Assembly: GCA_910584975.1 (NCBI GenBank)
Contig: CAJUEA010000001.1
Location: forward strand, 248,001-312,000
Reading direction: 5' to 3'
DNA length: 64,000 bases
Origin: an uncultured Christensenella sp.
GTDB lineage: Bacteria; Bacillota; Clostridia; Christensenellales; UBA3700
The notes below the pieces were generated by a model. It worked only from the letters and a program-made list of their open reading frames with translations. It did not search any database and was not told the origin of the DNA. Below, one piece after another: positions 16,354-23,892 of this stretch. Position 1 is the first letter of the stretch. Each line of letters starts with the position of its first letter. The position numbers and the translations under genes were made by a program.

Positions 16354-18021
16354 ATGAACTTGAAGTTATATTGTGACAATACCATCATTGATATTGATTT
16401 TTGGAAAGAATATGAGCCTGGAGAAATTAGTGAATTAAACGATGATATTATTTTCTATGATAATAAACAATATTCAATTTGTTTAGATGAAGAAGATACT
16501 TATGAATTATATGTGAATAATGAATTTGTTGAAGATCTAGCAAGCAATATGAATTTCTCAAAGTTTTTTGGGAATGTTCAATTTTATTTGAAAGATAAAA
16601 AGACACAAAAAATTTTTTCTAGTGATTATTATTGTGTTTCTAGCGATAAAATTTCTAGCGAAGATTTTGAAATTATGCTTAATGATATTTTAGAAAATTG
16701 TCCAACGCAAGTGTTAGTGAAATGCTTTGGTATGCATAATTCAGAATTGAATCCAAACAAGAAAATATCATCAATAAACACAAAAATTAAAGCAATAGAA
16801 AACATTATCGTTTATATGGTCAAAAATTTGCATCATTTTGAAGTTAATGCAAAATCAAAACTTAGTCCAAAATATAAAAAGGTTGATTATTCAAATATTA
16901 GCGATATTGACTCAATAACGATTAGTCATATGGCAGAAAATTGCGATGAGTGGTTTAGGACATCAACGAGTGGAATAAAAATAAATAAAAAATATTTTTT
17001 GCCTAATAAAGTGATGACAAAAATAAGCGTTGACAATAAGGCAATATATGAAAACAAGTCAATTGTTAATTTTTTAAATTATTTAAGAAACGAGTTGTTA
17101 TTAATAGAAAAAACTTTAGAAAATGCGAAAAATGGATTAATTAGGCATTATAGAAAACTAAAAAAAATATATCCAAATTCAAATATTGTAGAATCGTATA
17201 CTACATTTTATTACGAAAAATTAAATGATAAAGCTAGTGCCTTGAAAAAAGAATTGACGAAAATACTAATGAGGTTACAGAAATCATTTAGTTGTTGTGC
17301 TGATAATGGTTATTGCTTGCCAGCATACACACATATTTTTAGACAAATACCTATGTATAGGCAAATGTTTTTATTTATGTTGGATTATGATAATTTAGGT
17401 GAAAATTTGGAAACAAAAATTAATTATTTTGTTGATATAATACCTGCATATACGATATATGAGCTTTATTGTTTGAATCGAATTATTGAAGGAATTTCGA
17501 TTCTTGGCGGTCAAAATAAAAATTTCTTTAATTTGGATAACGATGGGTTAATTTTTAGTAGTTATTTAGAAATTGATGATGTAGTAATAAAACTTTATTA
17601 TGAGCCTAAAATCATGAAGTCTCAGCAGAGTTTAAGTTTGGATGTGGCTGACTATTATATCGATAGTCAAAATAATATTCAGCTTAAAAAGGTTGCTAAA
17701 CAAGGATTTGTCCCTGATTTTGTTATCGAAATATTAAAAGATAATAAAATCAATTATGTTATACTAGATGCTAAATTTAGCAAAAGGAGTTCTGTTGACA
17801 AATATCATCTTTCAAATATTATCAACAAATATGTGGTAAGTATTATTCCAAAAGATAGCTATACTTTTAAATTAATGACAGGAATAATGTGTTTAAACGG
17901 TGATAAAACAATAGTTAGAAATCAAAGAGCTAGTTTAGGATATGAGCAAATTGAAATAATGCCTATTAATATCAATAAAAATAAAATTGATGTTAAAGAT
18001 ATATTAAATATGATATGTTGA
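16354..18021 (+). CDS. McrC-like PD-(D/E)xK nuclease subunit (DUF2357-type)
   Basis: 555-residue partner of the AAA+ protein. The N-terminal 200 residues have a beta-rich start, and residues about 200-380 are helical with basic patches. The C-terminal nuclease fold shows VPDFVIE (Asp455) and, 17 residues on, VILDAKFS (Asp472, Lys474), the PD-D-x-K catalytic arrangement. McrC/LlaJI-type subunits cleave DNA when driven by the McrB ring. It starts directly at the stop codon of the upstream gene. The codon bias matches the McrB-like gene and differs from the host genes, supporting joint transfer. Confidence 0.75.
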   Translation: MNLKLYCDNTIIDIDFWKEYEPGEISELNDDIIFYDNKQYSICLDEEDTYELYVNNEFVEDLASNMNFSKFFGNVQFYLKDKKTQKIFSSDYYCVSSDKISSEDFEIMLNDILENCPTQVLVKCFGMHNSELNPNKKISSINTKIKAIENIIVYMVKNLHHFEVNAKSKLSPKYKKVDYSNISDIDSITISHMAENCDEWFRTSTSGIKINKKYFLPNKVMTKISVDNKAIYENKSIVNFLNYLRNELLLIEKTLENAKNGLIRHYRKLKKIYPNSNIVESYTTFYYEKLNDKASALKKELTKILMRLQKSFSCCADNGYCLPAYTHIFRQIPMYRQMFLFMLDYDNLGENLETKINYFVDIIPAYTIYELYCLNRIIEGISILGGQNKNFFNLDNDGLIFSSYLEIDDVVIKLYYEPKIMKSQQSLSLDVADYYIDSQNNIQLKKVAKQGFVPDFVIEILKDNKINYVILDAKFSKRSSVDKYHLSNIINKYVVSIIPKDSYTFKLMTGIMCLNGDKTIVRNQRASLGYEQIEIMPININKNKIDVKDILNMIC

Positions 18022-18101
18022 TTATAGAGTGAAATGGTATGACACTTTTCACGCGACACACTTATGAAAATGCCACTTTTCACAGGGCATACACAATAAC
18101 C

Positions 18102-18130
18102 AAAAAAGCACCAGTGTAGGTGCTTTTTTT
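18102..18130 (+). terminator. Intrinsic terminator after the McrBC-like pair
   Basis: AAAAAAGCACC / GGTGCTTTTTT, 11-bp stem with a 6-nt loop and a T-run. The A and T tracts make it usable in both directions. Confidence 0.85.
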
Positions 18131-18269
18131 GTTATAGTTATCATACTAGGGGGGGGGACGCAAGGGAAAGCAGTTGCCAGTGGCAAGTGCGACCGAAGCA
18201 GGCGTGATAGCAAGGGTTTAGCCCCGAGCAAGCTATGCTTGCGAAGTGCACATCAGTGCATTGTGGAGT

Positions 18270-18289
18270 AACCACCGTCATCTCCACCA
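18270..18289 (+). repeat. attR-like duplicate of the tmRNA 3' end
   Basis: 19 of 20 bases match 13498-13517, and the rest of the tmRNA is absent upstream. It marks the right boundary of the island. Confidence 0.8.
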
Positions 18290-18294
18290 CATTT

Positions 18295-18337
18295 AACCTA
18301 ATCTTAACCACTTTTGCGGCAAGATTAGGTTGTTTTT
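18295..18337 (+). terminator. Displaced original tmRNA terminator
   Basis: AACCTAATCTT (18295-18305) pairs perfectly with AAGATTAGGTT (18321-18331), followed by GTTTTT. No gene precedes it locally; its position just after the att repeat fits the ancestral ssrA terminator. Confidence 0.75.
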
Positions 18338-18574
18338 ACAACTAACAAATTGCCTTGATTGATAAATAAAAAATACTGCCTGTGGCAAATGAAAATATTT
18401 AACCTTAAATTACATTGCCCACAAAACAACAATATTGACACCTTAAAAAAATATGCTATCCTAAATATATAAAATAATGCTATCTTATTTGTTGGCATTA
18501 GTCTTTTAAATTAGTAAATTTTAATGAGACAATCACAATATAATGCAATGTTTTTGTTGACGGAGGATTTAATT

Positions 18575-19162
18575 ATGAGTTTGGAACATAGGGCTTTTAT
18601 TTTTGATGATGAAAGATTTGACAGCGAGCTGCGCAATTTGCTGTTGAATGCAGGATTATCAAATAATATCGATAAAATAAAGAATTTCATTGAACAAAAT
18701 AAGTAAGAAATTAAAAATCCTTATTATGGTGGAATTATTGATTAAAACTGGGAAGACACGATGTCTGCAAAGGATGTTCAAGAGTATGCCGATTTTGCAA
18801 TGACGGCTTATTACGAACCAGACGAAGATATGGGACTTGCTTATGCATGGGATGCAGTGATAAGCATTTTGAGATCAATTAAATATAAAAAAGCAGAGTA
18901 TGCTGTGCTTGGTAAGCCTATAAAGAAAAAAGATTTTTGTGTGGATCCTGGTTGTTGTGGGTTGGGTATTGTCAAGGCTTCAGATGTGGGAAAAATATTT
19001 GAACAGCTTTCCGAGCTACAAGATGAGTTCAATGAAATGGCTGAGGAGTTCGAAAGTGATGACGATATAGAATGCGATGATATAATCTCTGCTTTCGAAG
19101 ACCTTTTGTCATTGTATGAATCAGCTATGGACGAAGGTTGTGGACTATTGCTTACATTTTGA
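18575..19162 (+). pseudogene. Small acidic protein gene interrupted by two in-frame TAA codons
   Basis: An ATG at 18575 with GGAGG upstream opens MSLEHRAFIFDDERFDSELR and stops at 18704-18706 (TAA) after 43 residues. The same frame continues EIKNPYYGGIID, meets a second TAA (18743-18745), and then runs open as NWEDTMSAKDVQEYADF to 19162. The whole unit would be 196 codons, ending with an acidic helical C-terminus (EFNEMAEEFESDDDIECDD). The C-terminal part also has an ATG at 18761 but no ribosome site. The unbroken frame across both stops argues for one ancestral gene with nonsense mutations. I recall similar full-length proteins of unknown function in Firmicutes but cannot name the family. 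Sequencing error is an alternative. Confidence 0.6.
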
Positions 19163-19307
19163 TTTAGTTGTGTTTGAAAACAATATGTCAAAATGCAGTC
19201 AACAAAGAGTTTTAGTACAAAATGTTTAAACAATAAGCAAATTATCTACAAGATACGGAGGAAAGTCAATTATAATTTCATCTATGTTACTATTTCATTA
19301 ATATTTT

Positions 19308-19318
19308 TGTGATATAAT
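19308..19318 (+). promoter_or_regulatory. Extended -10 promoter of the VOC gene
   Basis: TTGTGATATAAT-type element with TATAAT at 19313-19318; the -35 region (19290-19295) is poor. Confidence 0.5.
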
Positions 19319-19394
19319 GAAAAAATAAAAGTAGTGAATTTATTGAAAGTTTTGCAAATTGTATTTTTTTATTTTATGAATAAGGAGAGGAAGT

Positions 19395-19745
19395 ATGAAA
19401 ATAGGAGAAGTGTGTTTATTGACTAATGATGTTGTTCGTTTGTCGAATTTTTATAAAATAGTATTTAATATTGAAAACAATTGCAATGATGAAGTCCATC
19501 AATTTATTTTCTCACAAGAAACAACACTTGCTATTTATAACGATGGAACCCAGAGAAAAAATAACTTCCAAAATATTTGCTTGGCATTTACGGTTGATGA
19601 TGTTGATAGTGAATTTGAAAGATTAAAAACACTTGGTGTTGAGATCGTGGCACCACCTACGATGCGACCTTGGGGTGCAAAAAATATGAGCTTTTTTGAC
19701 CCAGATAAAAATTTGATTATTTTTAGAAGTTTTCCTAATAAATAA
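19395..19745 (+). CDS. VOC (glyoxalase/bleomycin-resistance fold) family protein
   Basis: 116-residue single VOC module with two beta-alpha-beta-beta-beta repeats. EVCLLTNDVVRLSNFYKIVF forms the first; CLAFTVDDVDSEFERLKTLGVEI and MSFFDPDKNLIIF form the second. The last has the usual DPDGN-type turn with Lys in place of Gly. VOC proteins bind a metal in glyoxalases and dioxygenases or bind drugs in resistance proteins; the substrate is unknown. GGAGAGG precedes the ATG. It is a solitary gene with its own promoter. Confidence 0.82.
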   Translation: MKIGEVCLLTNDVVRLSNFYKIVFNIENNCNDEVHQFIFSQETTLAIYNDGTQRKNNFQNICLAFTVDDVDSEFERLKTLGVEIVAPPTMRPWGAKNMSFFDPDKNLIIFRSFPNK

Positions 19746-19759
19746 ATTGAAATTTGCAC

Positions 19760-19790
19760 AATCAATTAATCACTATTGATTTTATTTTTC
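19760..19790 (+). terminator. Weak terminator after the VOC gene
   Basis: AATCAAT / ATTGATT, 7-bp stem, followed by TTATTTTT. It lies between convergent genes. Confidence 0.4.
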
Positions 19791-19828
19791 AAAAATATAA
19801 TTTATTATATTATTAAATACATAACTGT

Positions 19829-20866
19829 TCATATGAATTTTTCAATAGTTAAACTTAAAATTATTTTAAATATGTCGGATTGTTTATAATTCATTTTTTG
19901 CATAGCATAAGTAAAAGAAGAATGTTTGCAAATAAATGGCATAGTGGCTATGTCAAATAAAAATTCTTCACCTTTATCATTTATACGAAAATCTGCTCTA
20001 CCATAACAACTAATTCCTAAAGCTGGAACTATCTTGTTTAATATTTTTTGAAATCTATTTGGGCAATTAGATTCAAACAAAGAAAAAGTATAGTCATTTT
20101 TTGCTGATGAATTAGCATCTAAAAAAGTGTTATTGTTAATTAGAATTTCAACTGGTGGTAAAGCAATAACTTGTTCTTTCCATACAAAGAAGGGACATTC
20201 TATTTCTTTACCTTCAATAAATTCTTGAATTATCATTGTTTGATTATTTATAAAACTTAATTCATCATAATTAAAATCTTTATAATTATAAATATTTTCA
20301 GAAATTCCAATACTGCCACTTTCTGCAATTGGTTTAATTATAATTTTCTTTAAATTATTTGTGGGTGGTTTGGTTCCTATCCAGTTTTTATTTGGTAAAT
20401 AAGCATATGTTTTGGGACAATTAACATTTAATTGAGATAAAAATTTATTATATACAAATTTATTTCTACATAGTGATTGTACAAAAGATCCCGAACCAGT
20501 ATAAGGTATTTTTAACAAATTACAAAATGCTGGAATTAAGCTTTTTTTACCTTCTTTCAAACCATTTCTTGCGAAATTAAACACTATTATATCTTGTTGA
20601 TCTAATTTTTTATTTAAAATATCAGACATGAACTTTAACTCGTTGAAATATACTATATAATTCATTTTCAATTCTTTAATTGAATTTAAAATGTCATTAT
20701 ATTCTTGCTCAGTAAATTTTTCTATGTCGATTGCATCTTCAAGTTGAATTCCAATATCATCTGAATAACCTTGTACATTTACAAGCAAAACAATAATTTT
20801 AGTTATTTGCTTATTAATTTTCTCACTATAATTATATAATTCAGAAATTTCATTATTTTTTTTCAT
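19829..20866 (-). CDS. Divergent D-Ala-D-Ala ligase-like ATP-grasp protein
   Basis: 345-residue ATP-grasp ligase resembling Ddl. The N-terminal Rossmann-like part (KIIVLLVNVQGYSDD, then IVFNFARNGLKEG) matches the Ddl N-lobe. The core has KIIIKPIAESGSIGIS, MIIQEFIEGKEIECPFF and GRADFRIN. The catalytic EINTMPG motif is changed to DIATMPF: Asp replaces the metal-binding Glu, and the key Asn is Ala. The true substrate is therefore probably not D-alanine, and activity may be weak. It is the last gene of a three-gene minus-strand cassette (6 nt after the preceding stop). It is far from any cell-wall locus, so cell-wall synthesis is unlikely. Confidence 0.65.
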   Translation of the reverse strand: MKKNNEISELYNYSEKINKQITKIIVLLVNVQGYSDDIGIQLEDAIDIEKFTEQEYNDILNSIKELKMNYIVYFNELKFMSDILNKKLDQQDIIVFNFARNGLKEGKKSLIPAFCNLLKIPYTGSGSFVQSLCRNKFVYNKFLSQLNVNCPKTYAYLPNKNWIGTKPPTNNLKKIIIKPIAESGSIGISENIYNYKDFNYDELSFINNQTMIIQEFIEGKEIECPFFVWKEQVIALPPVEILINNNTFLDANSSAKNDYTFSLFESNCPNRFQKILNKIVPALGISCYGRADFRINDKGEEFLFDIATMPFICKHSSFTYAMQKMNYKQSDIFKIILSLTIEKFI

Positions 20867-20872
20867 AAGGCC

Positions 20873-21415
20873 TCATATTTTCCTAATATTTTTGTTGATT
20901 TCGGATAAAAATTTATCGTTAATAATAATTGGTTCTTTTTTGAGTTCTTTAAGTATTAAATCATTTAATTTTGTTGCATTAGTTAAATTTAATGGTTTTT
21001 GTGTTACATATAGAGTTTTTGCTTCAGGGCAATGAGTATGTCTACCATAAGATAATAAAATGCCATGACTAAAAAAATATTTTTTTGAATAATCATTTTC
21101 AAAGTTTTTTGAATTAAGTAATATAATTAAACAAATATCGTTATCTTCTTCACTTCTTACATTGATAAAGATAGCATTTTCTTCAATTTCATATGTTCCT
21201 TTATAATTATATTTGTTATTATCATCATCATCAATATAATCAAAATTTATAAGTATTTCATTATTTTCATATTTGAGATGAGATGTGTCTATTGTGTTAA
21301 CGTCTAATGTGTTAGCTGTATAAATATATAAGTTTGATAAATATTTTATAATTTTTTTATCATCAGTATTTTGACTAGTTTGATTTTGTGTAACAGAATT
21401 AAAAATATCTCCCAT
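20873..21415 (-). CDS. Unknown acidic beta-rich protein of the ATP-grasp cassette
   Basis: 180-residue protein I do not recognise. Residues 1-20 are polar and rich in Gln, Asn and Ser. Residues 45-110 alternate as beta strands (NEILINFDYID, YKGTYEIEENAIFINVR, ICLIILL). The most striking stretch is GILLSYGRHTHCPEAKTLYV (about 118-137), with His-x-His-Cys and Glu that could bind metal or form an active site. It lies between the membrane protein (2 nt away) and the ATP-grasp gene (6 nt away), so all three are one transcript. The leucine and isoleucine codons are strongly AT-biased. Confidence 0.6.
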   Translation of the reverse strand: MGDIFNSVTQNQTSQNTDDKKIIKYLSNLYIYTANTLDVNTIDTSHLKYENNEILINFDYIDDDDNNKYNYKGTYEIEENAIFINVRSEEDNDICLIILLNSKNFENDYSKKYFFSHGILLSYGRHTHCPEAKTLYVTQKPLNLTNATKLNDLILKELKKEPIIINDKFLSEINKNIRKI

Positions 21416-21417
21416 GG

Positions 21418-21909
21418 TTAATCTCCTTTTAAATTTTTACAGTAGTTTAAGAAATCGCGAACCTCATTTACAATATTTTTGATATTGTATTCAGTTTTAT
21501 CCCCTTTATTAAATTCTAATAAATATACATATAAATTATATATATTAGCCATTAATTGTTTTTCTTTTTTAAATATAATAAAATCCGATGAGTTTACAAG
21601 TGATTGTAGACATGAAAAATTAATATGTTTTGTATTATTATCAATTTTTATCATTGGCTCAAATTCTTTTTTTAGTATGTCTAACCAATCTTTATAAAGA
21701 TTAATTTTTTTAAAAGTATCAAATATTTTATTATAGAATAATGCAGAAATTACACCAATAAAAGTACCAACTAAACCACATAAAATGTTGTTATGCGAAA
21801 TATTTTCTCCATAAAAAAAACTTAGTATAATAGAAATAATTAGAATGAGGGTAATTATAAATAACGCAATGATATTTAGTATAAGCTGTTTTTTGATATT
21901 ATTTTTCAT
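21418..21909 (-). CDS. Two-helix membrane protein of the ATP-grasp cassette
   Basis: 163-residue protein, first gene of the cassette. It has two transmembrane helices in the first 65 residues (LILNIIALFIITLILIISII, then NILCGLVGTFIGVISALFY), followed by a cytoplasmic region of about 100 residues with KINLYKDWLDILKKEFE and further helices. No family is recognised. A two-helix module joined to a soluble domain and encoded with an unknown enzyme resembles the membrane effectors of some bacterial conflict systems; that link is inference from architecture only. A perfect TTGACA-17-TATAAT promoter lies upstream (21936-21964). Confidence 0.6.
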   Translation of the reverse strand: MKNNIKKQLILNIIALFIITLILIISIILSFFYGENISHNNILCGLVGTFIGVISALFYNKIFDTFKKINLYKDWLDILKKEFEPMIKIDNNTKHINFSCLQSLVNSSDFIIFKKEKQLMANIYNLYVYLLEFNKGDKTEYNIKNIVNEVRDFLNYCKNLKGD

Positions 21910-21935
21910 AATTATTTTCCATATGATTTTTTACT

Positions 21936-21964
21936 ATTATAGCAAGAATATATGTTTTTGTCAA
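21936..21964 (-). promoter_or_regulatory. Consensus promoter of the ATP-grasp cassette
   Basis: On the minus strand TTGACA (21964-21959), 17 bp, TATAAT (21941-21936). Both hexamers are perfect. Confidence 0.85.
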
Positions 21965-22043
21965 TAAAAGTCGTTTATTATTTTATTTTACGGGAAATAA
22001 AATAGTTGTTTAATATAAGCTTGAGCTGTAAATTTTATTTAGA

Positions 22044-22072
22044 TTGATTTTTGTTTTTTCTTGTGGTATAAT
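22044..22072 (+). promoter_or_regulatory. Promoter of the YdeI-like gene
   Basis: TTGATT (22044-22049), 17 bp, TATAAT (22067-22072) with an extended TGG. Confidence 0.7.
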
Positions 22073-22121
22073 TAAGAAAATGTGATTTTTGTTGTTTGCA
22101 GGGGAGAAAAAGGAAGATTGG

Positions 22122-22682
22122 ATGAGTGAGGTTTTAGTTTTTAGTGACAGGGCACAATTTAGGGAATGGCTGGATGAGAATTGTTTGTCGGAAGATGGCG
22201 TTTGGTTGTTGTTTGGCAAGGTTGGTGGGCCAAAAACAATTAAGGCGAATGAGGCTTTGGAAGAGGCGTTATGTTTTGGTTGGATAGATGGTCAAATGCA
22301 GAGCATTGATGAGAAAAGTTATAAAAAATATTTTTCTATACGCAGAGCAAATAGCAAATGGTCAGAAAAAAATAAGGCTTTGGTTAAAATACTTGAAGAC
22401 AAAAACATTATGACTGAATTTGGTAGGAAAAAGATAGATGAGGCAAAGCAAAACGGACAATGGAATGCTCCAAAAGCAGAGCCAATTACTGATGAGCAAA
22501 TTGCAGAATTATCGTGTATTTTGCAAGCATTTGCGCCTGCATATTCTAATTTTCAAGCAATGTCATTATCTGTAAAAAAGACATATGCAAAAGCATATCT
22601 TGATGCAAAAACAGAGCAAGGGCGTGCAAAACGCATTGCTTGGATGGTGGAAAGATTGAACAAAAACTTAAAGCCAATGTGA
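22122..22682 (+). CDS. YdeI/OmdA-family protein
   Basis: 186-residue soluble protein of the YdeI/OmpD-associated family, sometimes called bacteriocin-protection proteins. The typical N-terminal half reads REWLDENCLSEDGVWLLFGK, then EALEEALCFGWIDGQMQSID and YFSIRRANSKWSEKNK. The C-terminal half is helical with the FQAMSLSVKKTYAKAYLDAKTEQGRAKRI pattern. The start at 22122 is chosen because the family begins at this region and AGGAAG lies upstream; an ATG-less extension to 22089 is discounted. It is solitary, and its biochemical role is not established. Confidence 0.82.
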   Translation: MSEVLVFSDRAQFREWLDENCLSEDGVWLLFGKVGGPKTIKANEALEEALCFGWIDGQMQSIDEKSYKKYFSIRRANSKWSEKNKALVKILEDKNIMTEFGRKKIDEAKQNGQWNAPKAEPITDEQIAELSCILQAFAPAYSNFQAMSLSVKKTYAKAYLDAKTEQGRAKRIAWMVERLNKNLKPM

Positions 22683-22860
22683 TAAAGCTTTTGTTTAAAA
22701 TAGTCAATATTAAAAGTAATCATTATGTTTTGAGTTAAAAATATTAAAAGATATGTTTTGCAGGGCAAAGCAAACTGGTTATGATACTTATATTTGCGAT
22801 TAATTTCAAAAATATGTTTTATAAATATGAGGTGGAAATAATATAAAAATTGAAAAGATT

Positions 22861-23211
22861 GTGAAAAATAATGTGGAGATAGCACATATAACAGCTGAAG
22901 AAGTTGTGATAAACGACCTGCAAAGTGCTATTGATTTGATGATGACTGTTAAATATGAAACGGGCATTAAAAACATTGTGCTTTCAAAAGAATTGGTTGT
23001 GGATAAGTTTTTTATTTTAACCATTGGTTTGGCAGGAGAGATTTTGCAAAAATTTATAAACTATCAATTCCGTATTGCAATTTATGGCGATTATTCAAAA
23101 TATACAAGTAAGCCACTTAAAGATTTCATTTATGAAAGCAATAACGGGCACGATATATTTTTTACCGATAGTTTGCAAATGGCAATAGAAAAATTGTGTG
23201 AAACAAAATAA
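22861..23211 (+). CDS. DUF4180-type protein
   Basis: About 116-residue protein fitting the DUF4180 pattern: VEIAHITAEEVVINDLQSAIDLMMTVKYETG, IVLSKELVVDKFF and YQFRIAIYGDYSKYTSKPLKDFIYESNNG. Function is unknown. GTG at 22861 is the first standard start, but the only good ribosome site (GAGGTGG, 22829-22835) lies 26 nt upstream. It is correctly spaced for an in-frame ATA at 22843, which would give MKIEKIVKNNVE, the usual family N-terminus. The true start is therefore probably 22843. Confidence 0.75.
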   Translation: MKNNVEIAHITAEEVVINDLQSAIDLMMTVKYETGIKNIVLSKELVVDKFFILTIGLAGEILQKFINYQFRIAIYGDYSKYTSKPLKDFIYESNNGHDIFFTDSLQMAIEKLCETK

Positions 23212-23300
23212 ATAAAAACATATTATTAATTTTAGCAGTATAGTATAATAATTTATGATTTTTTAAAGTTATAAAGAATTAAAATAACTATTTAAAAGTA

Positions 23301-23330
23301 AAAACACGCATATTTGTAATTGCGTGTTTT
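23301..23330. terminator. Bidirectional terminator
   Basis: AAAACACGCA / TGCGTGTTTT, 10-bp stem with a 10-nt loop, between convergent genes. Confidence 0.8.
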
Positions 23331-23392
23331 GCTTTGCATATGATAAAAAAGATATTTATCAAAGGTATTTAATTGTTTGTTAATATTGAATA

Positions 23393-23839
23393 TTAGTCAA
23401 TATCTTTAATCATTTGGTTATAGTCAAGGGGGGTATAGCCTAGTTGTTTGTATAATTTGATTGCTTGGGTGTTGCAGTTTGTAACTTCCAAGCGATATCT
23501 TTTTGCAGGGTAGTTTTGATAGACATATTCAAAAAAGGCTTTGCCAATGCCTAAGCTACGATATTCTTTTTTAATATACAATTCTTCAAGCCAAACGACA
23601 TTTCCACCTGCCTCAATGGAATAGGTCAATGCAATATTGCCATAACCAACAATTTTGGAGTCAAGTACTATCATAAAAAGTCTAGCATAAGGGTTGTCAT
23701 TTAGACAGAATTTGAAGGCATTTTCAAAATGAGAAATATCCACAATGTGGTCGCAACATGGCATTTCGTAGAAGTCCTTTGCCATACTCAAATATTCTTG
23801 ATAATCGCCTTTTGATATTTGTCGAATTATTAAATTCAT
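23393..23839 (-). CDS. GNAT-family N-acetyltransferase
   Basis: 148-residue acetyl-CoA-dependent acetyltransferase. The N-terminal strand IIRQISKGDYQEYLSM leads to the core. The acetyl-CoA-binding motif A is LYIKKEYRSLGIGKAFFEYV, with R-x-x-G-I-G. The final motif VTNCNTQAIKLYKQLGYTPLD is typical. The acceptor is unknown. GAGGTT precedes the ATG. It is followed on the same strand, 53 nt upstream, by the HAAS-type gene, so cotranscription is possible. Confidence 0.88.
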   Translation of the reverse strand: MNLIIRQISKGDYQEYLSMAKDFYEMPCCDHIVDISHFENAFKFCLNDNPYARLFMIVLDSKIVGYGNIALTYSIEAGGNVVWLEELYIKKEYRSLGIGKAFFEYVYQNYPAKRYRLEVTNCNTQAIKLYKQLGYTPLDYNQMIKDID

Positions 23840-23892
23840 TGATAACCTCGCTGAAAAGATAATAACTTTTATTTATGCTTTAAACATATTAA

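Larger units (their letters stand above)
13518..18289 (+). mobile_element. Mini genomic island integrated at ssrA, carrying an McrBC-like restriction pair
   Basis: 4.77-kb insertion bounded by the tmRNA 3' end and its 20-bp duplicate at 18270-18289. A second tmRNA-style terminator (18295-18337) lies just outside the right repeat. Copies of CACTTTTCAC lie near both ends: 13693-13702 (inverted), 18043-18052 and 18074-18083. The first and last extend to a 13-bp inverted match (13690-13702 and 18074-18086), and the two right copies are 31 bp apart, about three helical turns. These could be recombinase arm sites. The cargo is two genes rich in TTA leucine codons, unlike the TTG/CTT-rich host genes. 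No integrase is present, so the element is either minimal and mobilised in trans, or decayed. Confidence 0.72.
18022..18574. other. Island right end, att repeat, displaced tmRNA terminator and AT-rich spacer
   Basis: No supported gene. From left to right it holds two CACTTTTCAC copies, a terminator, a run of nine G (18149-18157), a GC-rich hairpin-dense block (18158-18289) ending in the att repeat, a second terminator (18295-18337), then plain AT-rich DNA up to the broken gene at 18575. Confidence 0.6.

Noticed and set aside
18761..19162. Separate 133-residue gene starting at ATG 18761
   Set aside because: There is no ribosome site, and the frame continues upstream through both stops to the good start at 18575, so it is treated as part of one broken gene.
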